From the NCBI GenBank assembly GCA_011319805.1, contig SJRY01000272.1, forward strand, positions 124,001 through 188,000: a stretch of DNA of 64,000 nucleotides, in the 5' to 3' direction. This stretch comes from Macrocybe gigantea. Its lineage: Eukaryota > Basidiomycota > Agaricomycetes > Agaricales > Callistosporiaceae. Below the pieces are notes generated by a model that worked only from the letters and a program-made list of their open reading frames with translations, searched no databases and was not told the DNA's origin. Made by a program: the position numbers and the translations under genes. Below, piece after piece: positions 23,250 to 34,295 of this stretch (position 1 is the first letter of the stretch; every line of letters begins with the position of its first letter).

Positions 23250-26200
23250 ATGAGCGAGCCACTTTCAAAGGACTTCCTGGACCTCATCAGGAAGCATTTT
23301 GGCCTTGGGCCGGGCGCCTCGGTATGTGTTTTGCCGCGTTTAATTTGTAGCCCCTATTTATTATACGACTCGATAAAATGGTCCAAGCAGATTCTTGGCG
23401 TGCCGAGGGGTTATATCGACGAGCTAAATAATCATATTTCTCTCAACCCAAAGGATACCAACGTGAGTCCTTGACAAATTTTTTGCTTTTGGGCGCTTGG
23501 GCTCATGCCTTGTTTGGGATCAAGTTTCGCGTCACATTAGAGCCTAATCGTGGATGTAACGTTTTCATTTCTCTTAGCGTCGTTTCTGGCAACGAATGTG
23601 TTGTTCGCAGTTGGCCGAGTCACCTGTCTAGAGGATGGCTGTGATAAACTTGCCATCCAATTGAAGAGTCGCCCCAGGGCGCCTGATGGAGGGAGAAGTG
23701 AGGGTTTTGGGTCTCTGTGGGCTTATCGAGTAATCTTTTTTGCTGCCAATTTTTCCACCGTTGCTCAGGTCGATGCATCGTGTCCTCACAGCTTCATGTC
23801 GCCAACTCTCGAACCCATGTCGAAAGTCGCAATAACCGCCTCAATGCCGAGGCGGCCGTTGTCAGACGTGGTTCGGGATCAAAGGCTGTGAGTGACAATC
23901 ATCGTCTCGTCAATCACAAAGCGCTTGTTACTATTCTATGCACATGCAGGCGCCGGCATTATCTATATCTGTTAAGAAGGAACCAAAGAGTGCCCCTCAA
24001 CCCTCCCGTTCGAGCCTATCGCGCGCTGGCACCACAAATTTCGGTAAATCCAAAACTTCTTCCGCTCATTAATAACTTTGTTGCTTATCACCTGTTGCCC
24101 TAGCCTCGAACATCTATAGCGCCCCCCGCGTCAAATCGGAGCCGCAAGACGCCGCCACCGCGTTGTCGCGGGAGAAGCGAGTTTCAAACGCTCATATTCC
24201 GAAATCTGAACCCGGACAAAACACCGAACCTGTCTTTACCAGAGTGAAGGCAGAATCTGCATCGCTGACCCCCTTCGCGCTCCTTGACAACAAGATGCAG
24301 CCCGCGTCTTTGGCAGCACCGAAGACACCCGCTCCAAGATTGCAGATGTGCAGACGCGAATAGCACATGTCCAAGGGGCTCTCGACCGTTTGCGTTTCAA
24401 GCCTGACAAAACCAGCACTGACGTGGTAAGGTTTGTCAAGTACCGGAAAGAGCTGGAGGATTTGCAGGAACAGAAGACGAAATACAACGATATGATTCCC
24501 TCCATATACCCTCTCAGAAAACCAGTTTCCCAGACGCACACCAGCGACAATAATCTGGTTTTCAGCGCCAGCCACAGGCTGGCCCCGGTGGCGTCGAGCT
24601 CAAGCAGGACTTTGCCACCTTCCCCATTCGATGACTATGACGACGACATGTATCGCGACAGGAGCGAGATGGCAAGCGAAATGTCCTTCAACGAGCGCTT
24701 TGGCGATGTTATCCCGAGGTTACCTGCATATCCGGGAGCAGAGCATTTCAACGATCGTGGCGAGTTCTATGGCCGAGGAAGGGACCTCTTTGTCGGGCCG
24801 CAGGCCAAGGCTGACGAGTATGTGGCGTACTATGTCGTGTAAATTCTCATTGAGCTAACTCTGTTTAGCATTGAGAAATTTCTCTTGGAGGCCGGAAATG
24901 CCGAGAAATTTGACGGCAACGAGAGCGTTGACAGGGCACTTCAGAAATTGAGTCTTAAGAGTCAATTCGAACTTATTCCTGGTATGGAGGTTGCCCTAAT
25001 GCCCCACCAGACCATAGGCGTGGCTTGGATGGTGGACAGGGAGCAGAGCACGTTCAAGGGAGGATGTCTGGCAGACGATATGGGGCTTGGCAAAGTCAGT
25101 TGCCCCCCGGCGCCTTTGATTGTTTCTCACTGACACCGGCTGATCACGATTACGCAGACGATCCAAATGTAAGCTTCAGATTGGTCGCTAGTTTTGATGT
25201 CATTGTCGAATTGACGCTGTAGGATCGCACTAATTATCAAGAACCGTTCGACCAACCCGAATTGCAAGACAAACTTGATCATTACCCCGGCTGCGCTTCT
25301 CGATCAATGGAAGTTGGAGGTTGAACTAAAGACCAATTGCAATCTGAGGTGCCTCATTTATCATGGTACATGGCAAGCATTGTTCCCTGTACGGAGTCTA
25401 ATTCCTCGTTCAGGCCCTTCTAAGCCAAGGAGAGCCAAGGATCTGTTGCAATACGACATTGTTATTACTACTTACGCGGTACGTGCATTAATTTCCATCA
25501 CCGTGTACACTCTACCGAACGGACTACGCTTGAAAGACCATGGCTAACGAATGGCCTGACTATGAGACGGAGAAAAAGAAGAGGCAGAAGGAAAGGAAGA
25601 AGTCTGGTCAGGGTTTCACCGTCTCGGATTCGGACGAGGATTACAATGAGAAGCGCAAAAAGAAATGTGCGTCTATCTTCACGCTTTGTGTTCGTTTTTC
25701 TGACTGAGTTTACCAAGTTGGCCCCCTGTTTCAAGTCGACGCACGTCCCCAGTTCTACTCCTACTGATCTGCTTTCCTTACTGACTTGAACAGTTTTATC
25801 GCATCGTGCTCGACGAGGCACAGTCGGTCCGGAATAGACGAACCCGTAGGTACATTGATCGACTCATTGGTCTCAATCGTCATCCTTTCCTAGGAACTTC
25901 GCGAGCCGTCACAAGCCTCAAGACCGAATACCGTTGGTGCCTGACCGGGTAGGTTTGGCGACCATGCGTGTACATTATGGAGCTCACTTTATTCCAAAGT
26001 ACTCCCATCATCAACTCCCTTGCCGATGCATACGGCTATATCAGGTTCCTGCAAATCCGTCCCTGGTATGACTTGGACGAATTCTCCCGAGACGTTTTGA
26101 GATATGAGAAGAAGAATCGTTCGTACTTTTGCGGTGCCGTTCTCCCCTGACGATTTACTCATGGTGTTTGTTAGCGACGCTTGCCGTGTCACGGCTTCAA

Positions 26201-28579
26201 GCCATTCATGGCACCTTTCTTCTCCGCAGGATGAAAGATTCTATGCTCGATGGAAAACGCTTGATCGAACTGCCTGAAAAGAAGATTAACCTCGTGAAAT
26301 TGGAATTCTCTGCTGAAGAGAGAGAGATTTACGCAATGGTATTTCTTTGGTTCTGAAGTATCTGCTTCTTAAGTATTCAAATTGACCGCAGGTGGAGGTG
26401 AAAAGTCAGAATATTTTCAACCGGTATTTAAGGGCAGGGACGGTCTTGAAGTAGGTCCAACCCTTCTCTGCTGGTGTTGTGGGAGTCTGAGGCATTACCC
26501 GGTTCCAGGAACTATTCCCATGTCTTGATCTTATTGTTGCGGTTGAGACAGATATGCTGCCACCCTTGTCTCATTCAGGAAGAGGGCTCTGCATTCGTCA
26601 AGGCTGATGAAGTAGATAATCTGAGTCCCGAACTTAGCACGGAATTAACCCGCGCTAGTCGATTGGTGTCTCCTAAATTCGTCACGAAGTTGAAGGAACG
26701 GTTCAGGGCATTGGCTTTGGAACGCATTGCTGTTGAGAAGCAGGTGCCGTACTTTCTCGTGTGTTCGTCGGTCGACTCAGGCAGATTTTATTTTAGTCCG
26801 TTGATGCGGTTGTGGAAGACGAAGACTGTCCAATCTGTTACGATGGTCTGACTGATGCTGTGATCACCCCCTGTGCACATGTCTTTTGCCGCGAATGCTT
26901 GAGTAAATTCAGCTCGTACACCCGTTTTCTCTCAGTAGCTTATGTCTTGTTCCTAGCCGATGTTTTCCAAGCACCTTTCTGTCCAGGCGATCAGGACGAA
27001 ATGATGGCCGCCGAGGAGAGACCTTGTGTGTTCTGGCTACCTTACGGAAATTAACCCTTCCATTCACGTCTTCAACTAGGCCCTGTCTGTCGTGCTGCTA
27101 TCTCTCCTAGGAAGATTTTCCTGCGGGAAGCGTTCATGCCGAGTGATGCCGAGCTCTTCCCCGATGCGCAAGCCAAGACAGAGAAGAGCGATGTGGAAAT
27201 AATCGATGTAGACGCTATTGCCAATATTGAATCCAAGGGCGAAGAGAGCGACATTGAGATAGCCGATGCCCATGCAGTGGCCAACACCAGGACTGGCAAG
27301 CGCAAGGCAAAGCCTAGGAAGGCTAGACGCGCTTCTCGCATGATTATCGATTCGGCAAGTGAGGAGAGCACCGACGAACAGGATGAGGATGATGAGTATC
27401 AAGAAGATGATGACGAAGGTTTAAGTGACTTCATCATCCAAAGCGACGAGGACGAAGACGAGAAGGACGCGACGAGGAAGTTGAAGCGCTTGAGGAAGAG
27501 GAAGGCTCGGGATATCGAGTCTGATGATGATGAGGGAATCATTTTTGGAGCCAAGAAGCGAAAAACGAAAAGAGGTCCCATCACACTGGAGGATATGACT
27601 CGGTTCCTGCCTTCCACTAAAATGAAGGTCCGTTCTAGCACCTGCTGCTCTTTTTAATTTCCGCTAACTAGCTATCCCTTCGCTAGTATATGATGAAGCA
27701 GCTCAAGAAAACTATGGAAGAGCGGCCGGACGAAAAGGTGGGATTTATCGTTTGCCTTACGGTCAGCCATATCAAATCCGGCATACAGATTCTCGTCGTC
27801 TCGCAGTGGACGGGCTGTTTGTGGCTCGTGTCCGCTATCTTTCCGAAGAAGGCATCATGCACATAAAGTAAGCTTGTACGATCCAGTAAGCGGAAGACGT
27901 TTGACTGTAAATCATAGATATCAAGGAGACATGAGCCGCTCGAAACGCGAACAGGCCGTTCGCATCTTCATGGCTAAGGACAAGGCCAGAGTCATGTTGA
28001 TGTCGACCAAATGTGGAGGTAAGCGGCAGGATCTCCTCTAGAGTCCAACTCTGAAGACGGGCGTAACCAGGTGTCGGACTGAATTTGACTCGTGCCAACA
28101 ACGTCATTTCCCTCGATCTGTGCTGGTCCCAAGCCGTCGAGGCTCAAGCCTATGACAGGTAGGCGGTCCATTTTGTTTCAACGGGGGATCGGCATCTCAT
28201 GCAGCGAAACAAAGAGTTCACCGTTTGGGACAGACACGGTCCGTTGGTGTGCAGCGATTGGTCATCGTTGACACAGTTGAGGATAGGATTCTTACCATGC
28301 AGGAGCGAAAGGCAAGCTTCATCGACGTTGGATTACGAAACTTGTCTCATACTTCTTTGTCACAGCAAACGCTCGCCGATGGCAGTCTTGGAGAAGGAAA
28401 TGCAAAGAAGATAGGCAGTAGGTTCAAATTCCGTGTGCTCGCCTCATATTCTGATCCGCGTTCAGAATTGTCTGTCAAGGAACTAGGTGAGCTGAGATGA
28501 TAGACTTAAATCTGTGTTTTGACAAAGTCTGGTAGCCAATCTTTTCAATCTTGACCACTACGGCAGAAGACTTGATTAG
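23250..28579 (+). CDS. SNF2-family ATPase with embedded RING finger (Rad5/Rad16/Uls1 class)
   Basis: Start MSEPLSKDFLDLIRKHFGL; many short introns; end NLFNLDHYGRRLD with TAG at 28577. The N-terminal 300 or so residues are disordered, with VKKEP, VKSEP and VKAES. The ATPase core reads LMPHQTIGVAWM, DDMGLGKTIQM (Walker A, split by two introns at 25094-25158 and about 25170-25222), IVLDEAQSVRNR (motif II), WCLTGTPI and FLLRRMKD. A C3HC4 RING (CPICYDGLTDAVITPCAHVF...RPCPVCRAAI) sits between the lobes, then an acidic linker. Lobe 2 has TLVVSQWTG, STKCGGVGLNLT, AQAYDRVHRLGQ and DTVEDRIL. RING between helicase lobes defines the Rad5/Rad16/Uls1 group: DNA translocase plus E3 ligase. A single base is missing near 24292 (AAGGAT read as AAGAT). 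The SUMO-related motifs favour Uls1. Confidence 0.85.
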
Positions 28580-28836
28580 GGGGCATCTTATAATCCACGT
28601 AGCGCTTGCTTTAATTATCCCTTGTCAGAGTCTCAGGCTAATGTACGTAATTTATACCGAGTCCCATACCTGAATTTGTCCCGACAGTTCTGAAGTAAAT
28701 TATAAGTATCTGTTATCGTCGGGATCGGTGAGGCGCAGCGTTAATGCATGTTCTTGCACTTGCATTTTTTTAAATACATAGATATCATAGACAAATAGAA
28801 ATGTTCTGAACACAACGAGAACCAGAGCGACTAGGC

Positions 28837-30306
28837 TTACACGTATACTCTAAGGGAAGCAATGTCGAAATAGGCATTCGTGAATGCGGAGGGATTTTTG
28901 TTCACAAAGTCTGATCGAGTCTCCTTGAGAACCTGGAGTCGAGAGAAAGAAATCAACGCTCACCCGTACAAGTTGACGGGCAACCCGAGTACCGGTATAC
29001 GTTGCCAGCCCAGTCACCGCCTAGGGAAGCATCAAACATCAGTCCATCATCCATGCGGATGGGAAATGCGTTACAAAGTGTCAAGTTGATGATGATGTGG
29101 TGCGAACTGAAGTGAGTGGCCATGTTGCAGGTGGTGTCGGGGAAAGAGGCGTCCGCCTTGCCCTGTCGGTATCGATCAGCTGGCCGTCGTCTACAAAACT
29201 GGGGTCAGGTGCGAAGACACACCCAGCCGTCAGTGTTGACAGTGGAGCCCGGGGTTTTGACATTGGAAGGAACGGTGGTATCATTTCGTGCCCAGAACCA
29301 AACTTTGATAAAAGTAGTGGTCCGTTCAACCGCATACCTGCAGCATAATCATTAGTCGTAGCCTTAGGATTAAAATGATGTCTTCGGCAACAGACCAGCC
29401 GCCGCCGTTATTGTTGAACGCCGGTCCAAAGCTGTTAGCGGCGTTGAACTGACTCCACAGCCTTTGCTACAGTCCAAGCTCAGGTTCGTGCTGGGACGAG
29501 GATCATTACAGTTTAGGAGTAGGATACCACAGAGGTACTGCTCACCCTGACTGGGTCCGGTTGGCTGGCATCGTGCAATTTGCGCTAGTGTGGAGTGTCG
29601 CCGCATTGGGCGCCTGATCATTTACGCCCTCGAGGACGTCAACTTCACCCTTGGGAAAAAGGAAGAAAGAACGACAATTAGACAACCGATATCGCAAAAC
29701 TAGGAAGGAACAGCTCTTATACCCCATTTGGCCAATTGGACGTGGTGGTCGACCATATGGCCGGCCATGTACTGCATTAAAACTTTAAAAGGTTGAATTG
29801 TTCTCCTGAATAAAATTTTACACCTACGCGCAACCTTGTGGCATGTGCCGGACATTGAAGCTACGTGCAAGATTGAGTTCTGTTCGTTATACTTTTTCAG
29901 GGTAGAAAAATCCAAGACTTACATAGCTACATGCTGGGTATAAGCCCTGATGGACTGGATCCGCACCGAATTCCTCCCTGGGCCGGTCGCGCTTAGGACG
30001 GTCTTGAAGTCCGCCCGGAGGATGAACGCGTTACTCGAGGCGAAAGTAAGGTTCTGCGCCTGTGCGACGGTCTTGTTCACGTAGTTCCTGGTGTCGTCGG
30101 GTGAGCGAAGGGCAAATACGATTATTGCGAGACGAAACTAGAGCTCAGACTCACACTCTGCCATGGCTCGGGTCGACAGGGCCTTCAAACGTGAAGGCAT
30201 CGTAGAACGCGGAGCCGACGATGCTGTCGTGCAGGAAGTACAAATTTCCCGAAACGCAAGCTACAAGGAAGAGTGAGAAGAAGGCTATTTCGTGCAGGCC
30301 TTTCAT
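28837..30306 (-). CDS. Secreted glycoside hydrolase family 16 (endo-beta-1,3(4)-glucanase-like)
   Basis: It starts MKGLHEIAFFSLFLVACVSG, a clear signal peptide. After splicing: NYVNKTVAQAQNLTF, VRHMPQGCATWPAIWS, SNWPNGGEVDVLEGVNDQ, LHTSANCTMPANRTQ, TTVPSNVKTPGSTVNTDGWG, FPDTTCNMATHFSSHHIIIN, LTLCGDWAGNVYRYSGCPST, and DFVNKNPSAFTNAYFDIASL followed by RVYV. EVDVLE holds the two catalytic Glu with the central Asp (ExDxxE). Introns are 50-65 bp GT-AG and I found no frame break. The enzyme would cleave beta-1,3 or mixed-linkage glucans in the fungal or plant wall, outside the cell. Several N-glycosylation sites (NKT, NLT) are present. Confidence 0.88.
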
Positions 30307-31162
30307 GATCGAAAGTCAGAGAAAGTGAGGGAAGCAAGAGGAGGGTGTTGATAGCTGGAATACTGCCAATCGACGCCGTTTATAGTCCATCTGAGCTCCG
30401 AAGCGGTGCGAACAAGTCGGTTTTTCAACTATCATGCATTATGATGGTAAAGCTACTATCTGTCATCCCAGGCACGCGCGGCGTCAAGACCATGGATGAA
30501 ATCCCATTTTGTGTGGTTCGGAAGAGGCGGCGAAAGGAGGGCAGCTCATGCGAAAAGCGTAAGACATTCATTTGTTTAGTTGACTGTTGGACGTCGAATG
30601 CCAGATTTCATTTCCATCAAAATGTTGCAGGTGCCGGTCAGAGTCGGCAGTCCTCTCCGGGTCGAGTAGGAAAAACTGAGTGACATAATTTAGCGCGCAT
30701 GGCGCCGACGTATGCGACCCCCAAGCCGCAGTACTGAATACTGCAATCACATCTGTCTGATGTCGCGTTCAGAATGTTGACGGGGACACCAGCCTTTACC
30801 GGGACTCACCTTCTATACAATGCTGCTCGAGCGCCTTTGATGGCAGATACATATCGTTCTTTGTTGCCATGTCAGTCGTGATGGATTTGATATTCTTGTC
30901 GAACAAATTGCAGGAAGGCATGTCCTGTGGCATGTAGCATAGTTGGGTATGGAAGAGGAAAGAATAGAACACTGAATGTTGGCCGAGGATAACAACAGAC
31001 TTGTGAAGGAGTATCATTAGCATGACAAGGAGTACGGCATTATCTGGCTGGTGAGATGAATGCCCAGCTAAGTATCCAGTCCTGTCATAGAGGTCATCCA
31101 CGCGGCCAGGTGCTGATAGCAGCTCGGTGCAATTTGTGATATATTCCCTTTTCTGGTAATTA
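30307..31162. other. Intergenic, no supported gene
   Basis: The region lies between the GH16 start and the end of the ribosome recycling factor gene. A 101-codon minus-strand frame at 30796-31101 has no recognisable feature and I do not call it. Confidence 0.4.
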
Positions 31163-32188
31163 TCATGAGCGAGTGAAAGGAAATCTACTTCGAGCCGATG
31201 GATTGTTGAGATTGGCCAATGTCTTGTCCACTTCGCCTATGTATTTATTGGTGAGTTTCTGGAACTGGAAACAAGAATGTCAGTTAAACCGGAAGGAGCG
31301 TCAAGCAAAGGAGAACGCACTTCGTCGAGTTCGACAGAATGTTTCGCGTATTTTCCACGCTTGATGCTGGTCTGGTGCTGCTTCCGGATCTGGACGCGTA
31401 TGTCCTCGCCTTGCGCTGTGCAGCGACGAAAAGAGTCTGTCTCGCTTCGACTGTGGGTCTGTTCGTGTAAAGTGAACGTCTGCCTATGACGAGAGCGGAT
31501 GAACGAGGATGGCTTGCATACTTTGGTATGGGTATTTTGATAGTCCGGCTGTCCTGCCGCTGAGGCACGATATTCGGGAGCTTCGAGTCGTAGAGGGCTT
31601 GTTCCACAGATTTAAGGGTCTACTAGAGGCATGCACCGGTCACAAAGAAGTTAACCACCCCAACTTGAAGGGACTCACATCCTCTTCAAACACGGAGATC
31701 ACGAACGTCGAGCCGTCTCTCACGCCAACGGTCGCGACTTCCTCCAGTCTGTATGACGTAGTAGAGTCCCCGGAAGACGACAAGTGCACACGCACGGGAG
31801 CGAGGAGGGCTGGAGTGATGCGACCGCTCGCGCGAGACTCGGTCGTCGCGCACTCCTTGCGGAACCATTCGATCACGGCTTGCATGTTCTTCTCGGCCTT
31901 CGCGTACTCTTCCTGCGCAGCGGGGTCGGTTATTGGTTGCTTAGAACCTGGAACAAGCGAAGCAGTCGAAGTCACTGTGGCCTTTGCGTGTTTCGGTAAG
32001 TCGTCCTTCTCCTTCTCCTTGGCCGATTTTTGGGAGGATTTTTGGTTTTTGGACTTTGAGGCGTAGGTCCTGTGGACTAGGTAAACAGCTTGGGTCTGAC
32101 GAGTTGCTGCAGCTGCTGATATTGAAGCAAAAGCGAATCCATTGTGTGCTCTGCTGATCTGCAGCGGTAACCGTAAGGCTTTTAACAT
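31163..32188 (-). CDS. Mitochondrial ribosome recycling factor
   Basis: The first exon starts MLKALRLPLQISRAHNGF and has a long basic, Ser/Ala-rich presequence with AVYLVHRTYASKSK, then a Lys-rich linker. The RRF domain begins at AEKNMQAVIEWFRKECATTE and continues RASGRITPALLAPVRVHL, YRLEEVATVGVRDGSTFVIS, then (after introns) VEQALYDSKLPNIVPQRQDS and RTIKIPIPK, PTVEARQTLFVAAQRKAED, IRVQIRKQHQAS and FQKLTNKYIGEVDKTLANLN. The stop is at 31163-31165. Order and spacing match the three-helix bundle and beta/alpha/beta head of RRF. It splits post-termination ribosomes in the mitochondrial matrix. The last residues (PSARSRFPFTRS) differ from the usual short tail. Confidence 0.9.
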
Positions 32189-32636
32189 GGTCAGTTGCAG
32201 GTCAGAATAGAGAAACCTTGGATTTCTAAATTCGCCAATGGTTGACCACGTGATGCATGTGGCAGTGCAACATCAGAACAGTGGCGTTTGGACCTACAAT
32301 TTTGATTATTACTTCAGTCAGAACGATATCGAAGAGACAGTTGAAGACAGGGAGTAAGTATCCAGCTACGACGTAAGTTCAAGCTCCTAACATCATGTAT
32401 GCCTAATGTCGACATGCTGCCATACAATCCACGGATCAAACTACTACGTTTCCCGGGCCTTAAGAGGACGGAACTTCGCAGACACAAGCGCTGTGTCTAC
32501 AGTTGGGCAGTCCATACTTTTACCAGAAAAGTGGCGAAGTTGAAACCTTTCAAGATCCGCAGGCCATCATTGGCACCAGTGGCAATGATGATGCATTTTG
32601 GACGGATTAAGTCGAGAGGCCTTGCCGGTTAGGCCT
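32189..32636. other. Intergenic, no supported gene
   Basis: The stretch contains the presumed promoter of the minus-strand ribosome recycling factor gene. Only a short plus frame (32399-32632) without a motif is present. Confidence 0.4.
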
Positions 32637-33535
32637 TCAGACTCTCTGTGCCATCGGAGCAACCATCTCCTGGTCCCACTTGAAGACTTGATGGACAAAA
32701 CACATGGTGCTAAGCAAAGGCCAACAGAAAACAGGTAGGTGATCTACGGACGCTCTTGTTTGAGATGATGTGACATTGTTTAACACAACATTGATGACCC
32801 CTTCAGCAGGCTCCTCAGTTCCCTCGAATCGTGCCAAAGACGACACCGAGGGCCATGTTCCAATTTCTCTGTGTCTCTGCTCGTTCGCCACATTGTTCTT
32901 TTGAGCGTTCCACATCGAAGTGGCTATCACATTGCTGACAGGCACTCTCATTTTTGCTGCCAGCAGCTGGATGTTTTGATTGTGTCGGTCGTCAATCCGC
33001 GGCTTTGTAATGTCGATGAAGTAGACAATGCACATTGGAATATTGGTAATGTTGCTCCCTCGGCTAGAAAAGAAGCATTAGCTATACAATTCGAAGGACG
33101 CCCTTGCGCTTTTTTTTGCGAATTTTTTCGTGACCCAGTCGGAAATTTTGGCCGCGACCTCAACTGCTTCTTCCTGAGCTCCAGATACGTATCCAGGCGT
33201 ATCCACAAGCAGAATTGATTGCTGCCCATAGCGACGCCTGTATGAACGGACCTTCTTGATATCAATTTCCATTCTCCTCTTCTGCTTCGGTATGAAGAAC
33301 CATTTCCAGTATGGCTTTGACTTGGTGAAGCATTGAGCAAACTTCCAGAGGTCTGTCAGTCGCTTGCTTCCCTATTGAGACTGTCAACGCTCTTACCGTC
33401 ATACGCCCAGAACCCACATTGCCTAAGAGGCTGAACGGAGGCCACGGACGGTCAGCTTTGAAATGCATCTGTATGTGAAAACGAGACTTACAAGACGACC
33501 TTGTCCTCACGTCTAATTTCTTTCTGGAATATCAT
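32637..33535 (-). CDS. G-domain (AIG1-like) P-loop protein with unusual P-loop
   Basis: Start MIFQKEIRREDKVVFLLG. The P-loop GNVGSGRMT is joined across introns at about 33491-33423 and at about 33402-33352. Next come FAQCFTKSKPYWKWFFIPKQ, then ILLVDTPGYVSGAQEEA (Walker B/G3 DTPG), NIPMCIVYFIDITKPRIDDR and SNVIATSMW (G4-like). The layout is that of the AIG1/Septin-like G-domain proteins that are numerous in Agaricomycetes. The invariant Lys of GxxxxGK[ST] is Arg here (GSGRMT). The C-terminal part after MW is weakly supported and the splice joining FELYS to NIPMC is uncertain. GTP binding is inferred from the family; with Lys replaced it may be impaired. Confidence 0.6.
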
Positions 33536-34295
33536 TGTAGCCGCAAACATTGTGGCGAAATGTGGTGTGCCCTCTTTTGTCCACACGATCTTCCCAGTTT
33601 ATATGTATTTGATGGTGCTTTCAAACTGCAACCAGCCGCACCCCTGCTCCAGAAAGCCGTCATGGAGTCCGGCCTGTCCTCCATAAAGCACGGGAAGACC
33701 AAGCTTTTGGAAAATCTAACGAGACCGCTAATCATAACACGGGCGAATTGGCACCCGCCTCCTACAAACCCAAGATTCCTCTTGGACCACCACCCGATAT
33801 GGACATACTCGGCTTCATGGCCCGTACCCTTACTCACATACTCCGTCTCGCATGTCAATGCAATGCACTCGATGGGTGGCTATGTCGGCAGAGGTGAGAT
33901 TCGAAAAACTAGTTTCTAAATTGAGGTGGCCAAAGCTATAGTCTACGTAACGTGGTGGTTCAACTTTCGGGACTCATGCACTCGCTGAACAATTATACCC
34001 AACTTAATTGGCTTCTTTGCATGAAGCAGCCTGGTGACTCTGATTTGCTTACCTCGAGGAAGATAACAGCGTGGATGAGGTGCTCCGTTATCATGAAACC
34101 AGCAAAACATGTTTACTCTATGCATATATGGCAATGATCATGGAAAGGACAGAAGTCCGTCAATTTGACGTCGGAAGGCAACTAAACGAAGTATGCCACA
34201 CTATTTTGCCGCTCTATTGTGTACGGCAGGTTAAACATATATGTGCCTCGGAGACATTCTAATTTCATATTATGGGAGGGTGCCCATTTCCTCCG
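33536..34295. other. Intergenic, no supported gene
   Basis: Two overlapping opposite frames (33532-33858 minus, 33560-33919 plus) carry no recognisable motif. Nothing else is supported between the G-domain gene and the MFS gene. Confidence 0.4.

Noticed and set aside
28420..28470. GGTTCAAATTCC resembling a tRNA B box
   Set aside because: It lies inside a normal GT-AG intron near the end of the SNF2 gene, with no cloverleaf.
30796..31101. 101-codon minus frame with a hydrophobic start
   Set aside because: Hydrophobic residues are scattered and it matches no family I recognise.
33532..33919. Pair of 108-119-codon frames on opposite strands next to the G-domain gene
   Set aside because: No recognisable domain; only one strand could be real and neither continues by splicing into known sequence.
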